From: Sacculina carcini
Taxonomy: Eukaryota > Arthropoda > Thecostraca > Sacculinidae
Direction of reading: 5' to 3'
Length of the DNA stretch: 64,000 nt
NCBI GenBank assembly: GCA_916048095.2
Contig: OU696577.1
Coordinates: 3,523,501 to 3,587,500, forward strand
In this document: one piece after another, positions 33,879-47,295 of the stretch
Layout of the letters: the number at the start of each line of letters is the position of its first letter
Position numbering within the stretch: position 1 is the first letter of the stretch
Translations under genes and position numbers: made by a program
The notes under the pieces: generated by a model
What the model was told of the DNA's origin: nothing
The model's input: only the letters and a program-made list of their open reading frames with translations
Databases searched by the model: none

Positions 33879-35530
33879 GATGTATCCTCAAAACGCATTC
33901 AGCAAGTCCGTGTCTGCGTAGGCGGTAACATTTTCCATTCACGCTTGTTCGGTAGGTCATAGGTTGAGTGCGATACGCTACTAGACCACAACGTTGCCTT
34001 AGCTGAATTAGATTCCCTAGCACCCTGGAATCGCCAAAATATCAATGATTGTCAATTGTCAATTCCAAGGTGTTTTCCGGACATGCTTAGTGGTTTGGAG
34101 TTAGTGGCTGAACTTTGCTTGAACATGTGAGAGGTAATAAGTTACTCTCATGAATCAGAGCGTTTGCCGCGAAACCAGCTTCGTCAGCAATTGATGATGC
34201 TATAATTAATTTTTACCATGTTAATTTTGTTTTTTAAACCTTATATTACCTACTTTACAAAAGGGTACTGATTAACCCTTAATTTTACATCGAGCAACTG
34301 GTAACATATATGGTACATACACAGAGTCAAACTAGTGGAGTGGATGTTACTTCATGATTTATATCAGGGGTCGACAAACTTGTTTTGCTGAGGGCCGGAT
34401 AACTGAAAAAACACGAGCGCGGGCGGTGACATTTTTCATTTCAATAATTGCAAGCAAGAAAGCTGTGGGAAATAAGACAAAAAACTAAGTTTGACATTTC
34501 ATGTTGATCATGGGTGTGTTTCATGCCATGAACAAAATCCAAAAATGTCTTGCATGTTGTTTTATTTGGAAGTTATCAAAGAATATACATATACGTCTAT
34601 ACATTTTATCAACTCAAGTATTGCCGGCGGGCCTGATGATCCGACGTCGCGGGCAGGATCCGGCCGAGGTGGTGTACGCGAGATTACTGCTCCGGCATCT
34701 CGACGAGCGACCTTTGAGTTGCCCACGCCATTCTCCTGCCAATACTGGATAGACACGCAATTAAGGCGTCCGATACACGAGCGCATCTCTTTCCGTGTCG
34801 GTGTCATTTACACCGTGCAGACCATCTCTGAGAGAATGGTGTGTCACCGTAATGGAAATCGTGTCGGATGACATTATTACAAAACCGGTCCCAGAGGGGT
34901 GCCGACAAGAATTGGTCACCAGCTTTGTTCTTCGTTATTCATTCCTCAGGCCCGTGACATCTATGATTCATACCGGTGCTCTCACCACAAGACCATTGAA
35001 TTTTTAAGCGGATACAAAACAGTATCTCAATTACTGTGTAAGCTTTAATTTCCATTCATCCGAATATCAGTTTTATAAACTACCCTACAGTAGAAATTTG
35101 AGCGAAACCGAAAATTAGTCGATGCATTTCTTTCACTTTGACGCCAGACGTTACAAGACATCCCACATTCAAACACTGGGTTGGGAGTTGATGGGAATCA
35201 ACTCCCAACCCAGCCCAAAATGACTATGAGCTGGTTTTAGTTTAATATGTAGGTCAATATATGCACAAACATCAATTAAGCCGTGCTGTGATTTTCAAAT
35301 GTGCAAAGTTTATCTATATAAACTTTTCCAACTTTATCAAGTCGTCGCTTGAAGAGCTCCAGATTCGTTCGTCCACAAACACTTGACACCGCTGTCCATG
35401 TTTGAATAAGTGCTGAATACAAATTGACTTGTGCGACTTGAAATGTGTGAGCATTTGTGTATGCAAGCCGAAATACTGAAAACTTATTTAGTTTTCTATA
35501 GATATGCAGCGTTTTGTTCGCTAGACCTAC
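33879..35530. other. Non-coding stretch with a MITE end and a hairpin
   Basis: tatatcaggggtcgacaaac at about 34,361-34,380 looks like the left end of another hAT-type element. A GC-richer block at 34,620-34,900 has open frames on both strands but no motif I know. A perfect hairpin lies at 35,176-35,213. Confidence 0.4.
35176..35213. repeat. Perfect 17-bp hairpin
   Basis: ctgggttgggagttgat and its exact reverse complement are separated by ggga. No T-run or gene is adjacent. Confidence 0.95.
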
Positions 35531-35850
35531 CGTATTTCTCCGTGTATTAGACCTTTTTAGTCTAATTATTCACTTTAGTAATAAGGGGTCTCTTTTACGT
35601 TGGGAGTAAGTTTTTTATCACCAGTACGTAATGCAATCTGATGAAACATTTCGTAAGATATTTGATGAATCCTCTGGTGATAATGATGAAGAACTGGTTG
35701 GTATTGATGAAACACTGACTCCAGTTGATATTTCTATTGAGAGCTATGAGAAATTTAATTATTTCCATGATTAATAAAGTTATTCATTACCAAAAACTTG
35801 TTTCCAGAATTTTCCCTTGAGAATTTAAGAGGTATCGGCTCTTATATGGG
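35531..35850 (+). mobile_element. Possible pogo/Tigger-like remnant
   Basis: It starts ccgtatttctccgtgtatta and ends in ggctcttatatgggaac, an imperfect inverted pair like pogo ends. Inside, 35,630-35,773 encodes an acidic peptide (DETFRKIFDESSGDNDEEL) with a stop and an overlapping aataaa. The rest of the transposase is missing. Confidence 0.4.
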
Positions 35851-38462
35851 AACGCTTTGCTCTTTGTCCACAAAATGAAATGTCATTAGCCAATTTCGTC
35901 AAATGCCGTCAAATGCACTGCGGAAGACAGTCCAGACGTCTCAACCGAGAAAGCCTCGTGTAAACTGTCATATGAATTTCCCGTTTCTGCACGGCGGCGA
36001 AAATTGGCGTCTCGGCCGTTCGCAGACTTTTTCCATAAGAATAAGTCGACCGACCGTGGTGTGAAGATGAGTGTGTGAAGATGAGATTGCCGCAGGCACT
36101 CGTAATTCACGCGCTAAAATGGTGCTTGCGTTTCATCTGAGTGAATGCTAAGAGATGCTTCATCTTGGAGGGCAAATCGCGACTTAATCAAATGAAATAT
36201 CGTCACAAAACCGTGCAAAAATCGTGAGAAAATATTAAAAGGGCCAATATTGAATATACCTACGGCACCATTGCGTTGTAAACCATCAGTATCATTTGTA
36301 TCAGTGCATATTTAATGTTCATTAATTATAATTAATCACCAATAACACAACAAATAATTATTGGTTGTTATATTATGCGTTAGATAAATAGTAATTCTGA
36401 GACTTGTGAAACCGTTTTTCATTCAATTAATATCACATTTCCGTGTTATTTGAATTTACTATCAAACTTGGTCACTCAAATTGCTTCAAATAATTACACC
36501 AAAATTTGAAATAGCATCATTGGGATTCAAAAACAGAGCACCAACGTTCATAATTTCGTATATTTTTTCGACAAAGTCACACGGCGAATCTCAAACAATT
36601 ATATTTCATATATCCGACTTCTCGATCAAAAATGATTGTACAGCACTAAAACAACTCGCCAATATCCAATGCAGACGATTTTCCGAAATATTTTTTGACG
36701 AAAAGACTCGAATAAAAGTCCGACTGGAGAAATTGATGAACGAATGATTATATTATAAGACTGGGGTTGGGTATTACGTCTCATTTGATACTACGAGAAA
36801 ACCTTATACAATACCATACTTTTATGTATTGTCAAAAATTGTTTGTCGCGCGAGAAATGATCGTATTTGTGAATGTTTGTTGGAAACACACCGCTTTCAC
36901 AAGTCCAAACACTACCAAAGCCGACGGGAAGAGCTATAAAAACTGCAAGAACAAAAAATACACTGGCAGTATATCAAGCTAAAGCGAGTTTGAAACCAAA
37001 AAATGGAATGTTTACACAATGCGCAAATCTAACACGAGTCGGCGATGTACAGGATTACATTAGCGTTTCGAATTCAGCCATATTTGACAGATATGCATGT
37101 GTGTGTGTGTGTGTGTTTACTTTTCTGAGCGTGGATATGATGTGATTATTCCCCCAGGGCACCCTGCATATAAACGCCTTGACAACAAGTTGTTTGATCA
37201 CGTGTGTGTGTGTGTCTTGGATATGAGCGTTGAAACGATATTGTCAAAGCCTAGCCCAAGGCTGGAATTGATAAGCCCAAGGCTGGAATTGATAAGCCCG
37301 TCCACACGCTGAAATGAGCTTACGTGCTTTTGTGCTTGTGCGTTATTCTACCCGAGTCACATACACACACACACGCATATGTACACACTTCGCAGCGTAA
37401 AAATAAATGAACAATCAGAAAACGGTGAACACAGTGAAGTTGACCGCTGTACATGAAAGGTCTTAATGACTCGTATTATGCGCTTTTTTCCGCTGAGGAA
37501 ATCGTGCACACTGCGGGGATTATATTAGATCTTTTCTGGAATGTTTCACACAGGACTCTGCACAAGACGTTTATAGTTGGTCGTTACACGCGCGCTGGCC
37601 TTGGGCCGAACAGTGGAGCTCAGCTGCCCGTACGGAGAATCATCGGCACAGGGGCCTGTCGCACAAAAAAACATCAACAACAATTTATCAATATATTAGC
37701 CACCGCAACGCTATTTGATAATTGTATATGGTTCCTCGTTTGTTTTGATTCTTTCTTCATTAGTTTTCATTTTCCTGACTAAAACCTTTACTTTTCGATA
37801 TCTCGTTCTCTTCATATTTCGGGCACTTCCGGTACATGGGGCCACCGCAGGGTGATACTGAATTTGCCTGTAATTAACAATAATAATGGTATTCATTCTC
37901 TGCTCGTTCGCTAGATGCAGAGATTGTTCCTCGAATCCGCTTCATCTTGTCCAGTCTATTGCGGATTTTGTTGTCAATGTCGTCAAGTCGTTGTCATTTA
38001 GTGCACATCGACTTCATTTAGACTTCAGCACGCGACAACCATATTGACTCGTGTTGCCAATTGGCGCGCTTATTTGTATTACCAGTATTGCTGCGTGGAT
38101 TCAAACGTAGCTTTCAGCCAGCGCATCAGGTTGAGCCAGACGAAATCACCTCAGCATGGATTCAACACCGATTCGTCAACTGATACCAACCAGGTCAGCT
38201 TGGTTGCCAACGAGAAAGCAATTTAGTTCGGAAGCGGATTGGAGCAGAAATGAGCGGATAAAACCACAGACCTGCGACAACTCTGTGAGATTCTCTAAGG
38301 AGCAATTATCCACGGACCAGCAGTTCTCTAGACTCAATTCGAAAGCATCACCATTTCGAGAAAAATATCGCTCGGGACCCCACTTCTGAGCCAGACACTA
38401 ACGTAGTCAGCAACTCAGCTTAATGCATTGCAATCACGTTTTGGAAATTGATCATGAATATG
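35851..38462. other. Region with no recognised gene
   Basis: Frames such as 35,888-36,078 (+), 36,481-36,747 (+) and 38,156-38,389 (+) are open but show no domain. A 21-bp direct duplication (aagcccaaggctggaattga) lies at about 37,253-37,300. Confidence 0.3.
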
Positions 38463-38761
38463 CAGTGGCGGCGCCAGGGGGGAAAGGGGGCTGGAGCCTT
38501 TCCAAAAATATGCCAAGCCCCTCCCCTAAGCCACCCCAAAAATATTAATCATGGACATTACAATTTCTTAACACTGTAAATGAAGCCCTGTAATTTTGGT
38601 TAAAGTTCGAGGACTGAATCAGTGTGCCCCATTCCCTTAAAATATTATGTAGTCAGCGTTCGAGTGTAGCTTCATGCTTCGCCAAGCCCACACAACTTTT
38701 TTCCTAACCCCCCCCCCCCCCCCTCAGCTCTCCCATCGGAAAAATCCTGGCGCCGCCACTG
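38463..38761. mobile_element. hAT-type MITE, family CAGTGGCGGCGCC, copy 1
   Basis: 299 bp, ends cagtggcggcgccagg and cctggcgccgccactg, perfect 8-bp duplication tgaatatg on each side. It contains a C-run near the right end. Confidence 0.95.
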
Positions 38762-38799
38762 TGAATATGTGTTTTGAGAATGCGTGAGGAAGCACTCAC

Positions 38800-38904
38800 C
38801 AATTTTCGTCCGATCGAAATCGGCGTATGCCAGATTTCCCTGATCCAGAGATTCCATCGCTCGTTGTGCATTCCGGTCCACCAAGAGGGAATAGTCCTCC
38901 AGAC
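38800..38904 (-). CDS. Candidate internal exon of an unidentified - strand gene
   Basis: On the - strand a good acceptor (gcgcttttcag) and a consensus donor (gtgagt) bracket 105 bases. The most protein-like frame reads LEDYSLLVDRNAQRAMESLD, QGNLAYADFDRTKI. The other two frames are also open, so the reading frame is a guess. I do not recognise the family. It may belong with the candidate exon at 28,925-29,076, nearly 10 kb downstream on the same strand. Confidence 0.4.
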
Positions 38905-39268
38905 CTGAAAAGCGCACAGATAAACCCACAGTGATGTCTGAAAGACTCAGCCACGCAGCAGATTTTTATGGCCAAGGAAATCCCCGCGAATCGTCCAAGA
39001 AGATTTGGCTATGGTAGAGGTGTACAATGGTGAATATCACAGGCTAAATTGTGTATACGAAAATGTCAGGAAATCATCGGAACAGCGAATTTCACGTGGA
39101 ACTGCGTGTGCATGCTCTAAATATCATTCAAGACAAAAAATGATTGATAAAAGGCTTAGACACGAGCTAAAGATACGCGGCGAAGGAATGTCAAGCAGTC
39201 AGATGATCATATGATCTCAGCTCAGCTAGTTTGTGCACGAGATCATATCAGACGCATTTGAATTACAG

Positions 39269-39415
39269 ATATTCTCGAAATACAAAAGTCAAGGTGAACA
39301 TCCAGATAATCGTGACGGCCTAGTCGACTTGAACCAAGTTCGAGTGCAACTTCACTACGTCGGCCAATTAAGAAACATAGGCGTCGAATCGGTGCTGGAA
39401 CAGTGGCTGAACTAA
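39269..39415 (+). CDS. Candidate last exon, weakly EF-hand-like
   Basis: After an attacag acceptor the frame gives 48 residues and a stop: IFSKYKSQGEHPDNRDGLVD, LNQVRVQLHYVGQLRN and IGVESVLEQWLN. N-R-D-G-L-V-D-L resembles the loop of an EF-hand, but the first and last calcium ligands are not acidic. No partner exon was found. Confidence 0.25.
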   Translation: MFSKYKSQGEHPDNRDGLVDLNQVRVQLHYVGQLRNIGVESVLEQWLN

Positions 39416-42400
39416 CGCAGAGACGCACACAATGCTCTCAATTGCCGCCAACGAATATCAATTGTGAAAACAGCACAAGCACGCACACACACACACACAC
39501 ACACAGATGCATAGGTAGAGGCGCAAGCCCGGATAGCACGCTATACTCACATACTCTCTGTACATTCGTGTATGCTCTGTGTATTTGTGCACAGATAGAC
39601 GCGATAGAGCACGAACGCAGGTAGATTGCAAGCACATATATATGTTGATTCTGGTATATCGATCATATAGCTAAATAATAGCTTCCAAACACTTGTGTTT
39701 CTAAGGGGAGTCTATGATTCTGGGCCACCCCCTTTAGGTCCAGGATTTCGCATATATTTATATAAATATAATATTATAATAATATAATATCATTATAAAA
39801 ATAATAATATTACATGGTGCGCAAGGAAGTTTGGCCTCCCGCTGATGCTGGGCTTTTGCAAGCATCCTGTGCCGCTCGTCAATTTCAAAGTCCCCAGGAT
39901 GAATGGTAATAAATCCCCACTATAACATCCTCGGTCCGACGATCCCAAAACAAATGGGTGTGTTCGTTTTTTCATTAAGTGTGCGTGCGCTCTATCACTG
40001 CATAACCGGATGAGAGTCTTGCGAGAGTGAGAACCGGATGTGCAAGTGAGATTTTTCACGCAATTGCACATAGCGGTCGAGAAGGCGTAGGATTTTGCGG
40101 AGACAGCCTCACATCCCCAGCTGGCACACTGCATGTCCGGCCACCACACACGGGTGATATTGAAGTCACGGCCAGCAAAGAAAAATAAATAGCTACGAAT
40201 GCGCAAAGCATGATATGCGGCGAATGGGCCCAATAATGGGATAGTAGGCATAACCGGAGGACAAACATTGCGTGACTGAGCAGGGGCTGATCGCGACAAA
40301 CGCTCACGTAAAACTTGTGAATAATACGACAAACGAACGTCACAAATACAACAGGCCTTGATTGTAGGAGACGTATCTCATTAACGGCACTTGGAGTGAA
40401 TTTGATTTTCGCTCGGTAAAAGTGTCCCGAAGCGATTTCCGCGTGATATGTGACACCTAAATTATCTGCAATCACCTCGACAATACATAAAGAGGACCTG
40501 ACGTCGCTACACTGGAGTATGTTGATTAAAGCAGCTGTAATCAACGATACCACTAATTACCATCATGTCAGTAACGGACAGTGATTGCGTTCCCCAACTG
40601 ATAGGCAATCAGACATAGATTGCATCAGTGAGAAGTGGCATACGACGTGTGCCACTTCTCTGTGCAAGCAAGCCTGGTGTCTTAGTTGTCCGAGCAACTC
40701 ATACTTCACAAAAGCTTGAAGGTAGTAAAAACAAAGTTGGTCAAACGAAAATTTCAGTTTCAGCCCGGATGTCCTATATTCAATTGTCCGATTTGACCAC
40801 ATCATGTGATTACGGCAACAAAATGATACCATTAGACAAAAATCAAGTCAGTTATCTGAATGTGATAGAATCTATGTCTCTGATCACCTCGGATTACCCA
40901 TCTTATCCATTTCTCTTGTTTATCGTTTTTTCACCATACAACGGCTTGTAGAACTTGGGTTCATGTTTAGAACGGCGATTGTACTTGATTTCATTTCGCC
41001 AAAATACGCCAAAAATATGATGTCAACGACGACATATGGCATAGGTACTATTTTGAAAATGGAAGAGAAGTTCGCACAAAACTGTAAGTGGAAGAAAGTG
41101 GACCTATTACCATCTATAAATATAAACAATCGTGTTTAAACTAATCCGTTTAATTCGCAAAAGTTTCCTAGTCATTCTTCGCAAACACAACTTCAAAAAC
41201 AATGGCGACTTAAGATCATAAAAACGAAATATGTTTGCTGTGTGTGATTTCTTTGTAAACTTTTGAGCACGCGTTAGTAAGAAGTTTGATTTGACTATGT
41301 CAGTTGAACTAAAATACATGCGCATTTATTTGCCAATAACATAATAGCAAAAGAAAATCCGCCAACCAAAGTGAAGCGCTTCTAACATGCATCATACAAC
41401 ATGCACCGACTATGATTTCAGGTCTAAGAACAGAGAACAATGCAAGCTCAGCTGTAGCTGTAGCTTGAAAGTGCGAACACAGTGACCTTGACTAAGGTGA
41501 CTTATCAACATACGCGTGATATATGTGACCTATCAAGCTGTCTCGGCTCTGCATCTTCTCATCCAATTAAACTGTTGGCTGTGTAAGTACCTTACGAGGC
41601 TACTAGTTCAAGAGAAATTAAAAAACAATAAGATTATGTTGGTTAGCCTCGTGAAACTTCAAAGTGGTCATGTTCAGAGCGCTTAAAACGGCACCAGAAG
41701 TGGTTCGAAAATTATGCACCCTGAGTAATAAACCCTCACTTACTCGCTCAACGCCTACAGGCTACATCACGACGGTCATCCCTCAATATCACCTTGTTTA
41801 TTTTCGCCAATTGAAATGCCTCAGAAATTTTCATCCGCTACCTGACTGGCAGCCTATTATGTTCCATACTGCAAAATTATACGCGCACCTGAATGCAAGT
41901 TCATTGCATAAATATGGAAGGTTTAGTTTTGTCAATCGAAAAAACTAAATCCATCGGCCGAATTATTCAGTTTCGTCTTCTACTCTGTTTGAACGTCGTT
42001 GTTAGTCGACTGGCGAATTGCACTGAGCTCAGTACTTGCAGTGTCTACACTCTCTCGATCGATCGACGCAATACAGTACGTTCAATACTGTGGCAATGGT
42101 CGCGTCAGTTGCACGTGGAGGTCGGCAGGTGCGTGACCGTCGCCGCCAGACAACAAGGCGCTGCACACCAGCAGACCTGACCTAGCCGACAACTGGGTGA
42201 CGAAGCAAGCCTATCCAGGATCGCGGACGACCTTGTAACCTCCACCTGTGTGTGCGTGTGTGTATGTGTCTCGCACGCACACACACATACACGCACGGCC
42301 AACCTTGACGAAGCAGTCGGGATGTTGCAAGCTGCAACGGTGCTGCGCAACAGTGAAAGCAGACGACACGTCACCGCGCCACAATCGTCTGAAAACGTCC

Positions 42401-42658
42401 ACAAAACGCATACAATTGCGACCGAACCAATTCAAATCCACTCCGCGCTGCCAAACTTCTTCGCCACCGCAACTTCTCCAATTCGGCATCACAATCATAC
42501 TACCGTTCAAGGACTTAGAAATACTTTAGTATTTAGTCTGTGCGTGTGTGTGTGTGTGTGTAAGATACACTGTACATACGTGTGTGCGTGTGTTTGTGCC
42601 ACAGATATAGAAAGCACATCATCTCGTTTCTCTCATGATCGTTTCTATATATAAATCG
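39416..42658. other. Region with no recognised gene
   Basis: Contains a short CA repeat (39,484-39,505) and AT-rich patches. A - strand frame at about 40,380-40,550 (DNLGVTYHAEIASGHFYRAK) and a GC-richer block at about 42,060-42,530 look mildly coding, but no family, phase chain or clear splice pair supports them. Confidence 0.3.
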
Positions 42659-42933
42659 CACTGGCGGATCCAAAGGGGGCTCGTAGGGTTGGAGCTCTGC
42701 CCAATGTTTCACTCAACTCCTCATAACCAAGAGGTTCACCAAATGAGGCCAATAAAAATATATTTCTGTAGAATTTATTTATATAATCGTTACTGCAAAG
42801 CATATACGCACATTATTGTGTGTAAATGTGTGTATATATAATTGAACAATGCCCCAAGTCATTACCTTCACACACTACCTAGTCATTGACACATAATTCA
42901 GCCCCCCAAAATTACACTCTGAATCCGCTACTG
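42659..42933. mobile_element. hAT-type MITE, CACTGGCGGATCC type
   Basis: It begins cactggcggatccaaagg and ends with the imperfect inverse tgaatccgctactg. The flanks ataaatcg and ctgaatcg match at 6 of 8. Confidence 0.65.
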
Positions 42934-42941
42934 CTGAATCG

Positions 42942-45452
42942 TTTTTTCCACTCAACCGCCATTACCGAACATAACTATATTGAAAATTATCGTTATTTGA
43001 AACGACAGCATATCCGGATGCACTCAATTGGAGGTTCACGCCTATTGTTTCAAAGTCTCAAGTTTCATCGTTTCCAAGTCTTGTGTCAACTAATATCTGG
43101 CCCGATATTTCAGTGCCTAGCTGCATAACGCAATCCATGGGCGTAGACAGAAATATTTATTAACGGGGTCAAAGGTTGCAGTATAGGGAAGCCCTATTGA
43201 CGCTATGTGAATGTATTCAATAACTCCCAATGTTGATGATTTAGTTCTCGAATGGCAAGTAAAAAAGTAGATAATAAATTTTCAATGTCTTCATTGAAAT
43301 TTATTTTCTGAAACACACAGACTAGGTTCACAATGTTATATAATCACCATACCATGTACTATCATTACACTAGCCGAGCGTATTCACAGCACAGAATGTC
43401 AACAAAACGCGAACGTAGAAATCCAGGGCATAGAAAACAATGACAGTATGATGAAAGCAGGAAATAGTTAGACCCGGAAACATCGCATGCAAACTTTCTC
43501 GCACTGCAAGCAGTTGGACAGCGAGAACCGCAGTGTGAAGACGGCTCTGCACGATCGGTCAGAAGAAAACAGCAGTGCTGCTGGGGTATTGGTGTGAGAC
43601 AGGTGTGTCATTACGGCTAACAATCCCATCACACTGTGGTCCAATGCCGTGTCTATACAAGGTCCGGCTCCGTGTTTGACTGGCTTCATCACACCAGTAC
43701 GTTTGATTAGCGAGTTGTCATTTTGGCATTTTGTGAAGATACTGTAGATGTATCGCAATGCATGCTGTCGACATTCGCAAAAAGAAACCCCATTTCAATT
43801 GTGACGGAGACTCCGTCTATTAGACAAATTCTCTCTGGAGATTGACTTTTCCAAAAAGAAGAGTCACAAACGTATCACGAAGTATGAATCAGCACAGCTT
43901 GCTATACGTTTGCAAACAAGTATAAAAACCTTGCAGAGCACAGCACTCCCATATGTTCCATCAGATCGCCCCCGTATATGTGGTTACTCAGATGGTACTC
44001 TGATGAACGAAAAACAAGTGAACTCCATAGCGAATCATTTCGGCTTAGAAAAAATATACAGGTCAGCATGCAATTGTCGTAGGTATGCAATTGTCGCGCA
44101 GTGTGCACCAGACCGTTACTAATGTAAAATGAGATCTAAATGGAATCTTGAAGTTGAAACTTGAAACGGGTCAGTACAGGCACAGATATATATTACTCCA
44201 GCTCTTAATGCGTAAATTATTCAAATCAAATGTTTAACTTTTACAGTGAGGTATCCTACAAAGATATACAATAAATGCGACATGGTGTTGCATTGAAATA
44301 ATATAGCATGCCTTGATCATTCCAATTCAGACATTCATAAGCGTTGATATATCGTTTGCTTCCGTCTGCAGTGGCATTGATTTAATAATGAGACTTAATA
44401 ATGATTTAATAATCAGCAATCCAATCTTGCCCTACTACTATGCCAAAAGCCAAATGGTTATCAATGCTTTTAGATCTTGAACGAAGATGGAATCATATTG
44501 AGAAATCATGAATATGCAAACAACGAGCAAAGTCAACGTGAAACGGCAATATACATACACCAGCCAGCACACTATTTTAAGACACGACACTTCCATCCCT
44601 GTGTTCACAACCATAGAGCATCGCATCCGGCATGCCCAACCCGTTAGTCGCGGCTTCCATGTGTGAAATAATACATACACCTACACACACGCACACATAC
44701 ACGCACACACGTCCCAAGCATAGTACTGCATATGTCGCACAACATGTGTTCAACCGGGAAAAAATGCAAATGGGTTATTGTATTGAGCCAGCGGTTCCTT
44801 TAGACACAGACCACACACGGATTGTGTTTTTGAAAGGACCGTGGAGGATCTACGGAGATTAGATACGGAACATTGTACATAAATAAATCCATCTAGCACA
44901 CAAAATTAACCAATAACTCACGTGCCAAAAGAAAAAAACGGCCTAAAACTCATCCTCTTTCTTCCTGGAAACTAGTGTTTATACACGTATTAGAACCTTA
45001 ATTTGCAAATAATCCGAGTGAGATGTATTAGTGATTGATGTAGTGTAGTGTGACGTACCCATATAACATGATGAAATGTCAAAATAATACATAAGTAAAT
45101 ACAATCATATATATAAAATATAATCTTTGACTGGCCAGTGTTTTCTTTGTATAACAAAGTAAGCATATCTCTGGGCAATAAATATGTTGTGAAAGTCCTC
45201 AGTCGTAGTAGGCAACTAGTAGAATTGACAGATAAATAATTATAAACGTAGAAACAAGAACAAAGATGCTACGTCCAAGTTTGTGTGCACTGTGTTTACC
45301 TCAACAAATATCTTGTAATTTCACCAGTGTTTCGTTGGTTAACGCATTAAGCCAACCACGCAGAAATCCGCACTTCAAATTTAAATGAATTTCTACCAGT
45401 TTAGCATTGTTGTGAATGTTGCCGCTCCTAATGGGCACACAACAGGGTATGC
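42942..45452. other. Region with no recognised gene
   Basis: A MITE-like left end (catgggcgtagacagaaata) lies at about 43,137. Open frames near 43,480-43,640 and 44,640-44,860 show no motif. Confidence 0.3.
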
Positions 45453-45720
45453 TAGGGTGACCATACGTCATCTTTTCCACGGACATATCCTCATTTTGGA
45501 GGCTGTCTACGGCCTGTCCGGTTTATTTTTGTAAAATCCTTCTAATGTCCGCGGCTTATATAGTTTAAGGAGTTGAATTCGATATGTTCCCCACGCGAGT
45601 GTATAAATATTTGGTACGTGTCCATAAAAATATCGACTGAAACACTTGTCCTATAAAAAGGTCCATTTTCGCGAGTGCTCAAGTGTCCTCTTTTGAGAGA
45701 TTCGGAATATGGTCACCCTA
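45453..45720. mobile_element. MITE with TAGGGTGACCATA ends
   Basis: 268 bp, ends tagggtgaccatacg and atatggtcaccctag (inverted). Flanks are gggtatgc and, once the MITE behind it is removed, gggtatac (7 of 8). Confidence 0.85.
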
Positions 45721-45723
45721 GGG

Positions 45724-46057
45724 CAGTGGTTACCAACCTTTTTCAGCTTGTTACCCAATTTAGCATCCCATATTAAGCATGTTACCCCTTTGTTACTGTA
45801 CATGTTACTGTAAGCATTCACACACACACGCACGCGTGCACACACAACTATATATAACACGCCATATGAGCAATACAATATCCACACAATGCAAACAATA
45901 AACATAATATGCTAAGCTAACATTAATCCCAATACAAGGTACCGCAATGTTTTCTTGAATTTCAGAATTTTTAACGTTTCCCTGTCACCCCTACATTACC
46001 CCCGAACAATTGCTAAATTACCCCAGGGGTAATTTACCCCCAGGTTGGGAACCACTG
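45724..46057. mobile_element. hAT-type MITE inserted at the edge of the preceding one
   Basis: 334 bp, ends cagtggttaccaacc and ggttgggaaccactg, perfect 8-bp duplication ccctaggg, half of which is the right end of the preceding MITE. Internal CA/CG repeat. Confidence 0.93.
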
Positions 46058-46065
46058 CCCTAGGG

Positions 46066-47191
46066 TATACCCAGGACACCACAGCTTGAGACAGGCAAAA
46101 ACACAACTCGTGCCACAAACACCTCATTGTTGTGAAGCGTGTCCACTTGACTGTCGTTGGAAATACAGGTCACGTGTGGCACGTAAAAGCGAGGACGACC
46201 GAAACTACTCGCGATCGCCTAGTTTCGCAGCCACAGCAGAACAATGAACGAAGAAAACTCGGACCGACAAGCCACCACACACACACTGTCGACAACTGCC
46301 AAAAGCATGGAGCTTGACAACTTTTCACCGTTTGGGAAGGCAACGATAAAAATGTTGCTCGGCGCAAGCATACGAATGACTTGGCAAACATCATGATCAG
46401 ACAACATCACAGACAGCGTTCAAAATGTTTCTTGTTCATTTACAACTTTTTCCGGAACATTCCGTCTTTCTTATGGTTGTTTTTTCTATAATTTCACGCG
46501 CCCTTGTATAATCGTGCATTTTGGCGAATATGTTGTTGGTACTGTAACAATGGAATATTCTCGCCAATGAGCCAGTTCAATTGAACTCAGCACTTGCTAA
46601 TGAAAGCTGAGAGGCGGATGAACCAACCAACCTGAGCCAACCGTCTCTCGTCAGCCCAGAAGACGCTCAACAAATTGGAAACCAGCGCAATGTCTTCTCA
46701 GATAATCTTGAAAAATGTCTATCATAATTGATTGAGGATATAATGAAGATGAATTAATTGAAGATTTCCGAAGATGTATAATTGCACGACACAACCTATT
46801 TTATCTTTTTCGAGAGAATTTTGTATATTTTGAAGCATACTCACAAGATGTATATACTTCCGCTTCTTCACAACGATTTTTTTACTTACCCACCTCCTTT
46901 TACTTGTTTTTACCTAATCTACCGCATTTTATATTTCCACTCTCATCTACAATTTTATATGATTGATGTTTTAATCCAGTTATATTTTATATATATGTAC
47001 TATTTATATATCTTAACATGTTCTTGTTCCCTGTCTAAAATGGGATGTGATGTGATGTAAATTGCTTCATAGAAACCACAACGTAGAGAAGAAATATATA
47101 TACTGATATATGTACAGTTAAGAAATCACTGATGGTTTATCTCGGAGTTGCGAAAACGCGGTACGTCGATCGCGATGTGACATGAGGTTAG
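46066..47191. other. Region with no recognised gene
   Basis: AT-rich, with short open frames on both strands (for example 46,132-46,314) that carry no motif. Confidence 0.3.
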
Positions 47192-47295
47192 TGCGCCAGT
47201 TTGAAGACTTCTCTGAGATTACCAGGGACAACGTTGCAACGTTTAAGCAATGGATGGACACAAACGCTGTGAAAGCTCGCAGACATGACTACTAA
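47192..47295 (+). CDS. Candidate last exon of an unidentified + strand gene
   Basis: After a gaggttag acceptor-like site the frame reads RQFEDFSEITRDNVATFKQW, MDTNAVKARRHDY and stop. Composition is protein-like and amphipathic, but there is no recognised family and no upstream partner exon. Confidence 0.25.

Noticed and set aside
38156-38389. 76-codon + strand frame
   Set aside because: Polar, low-complexity composition, no domain, overlapping open frames.
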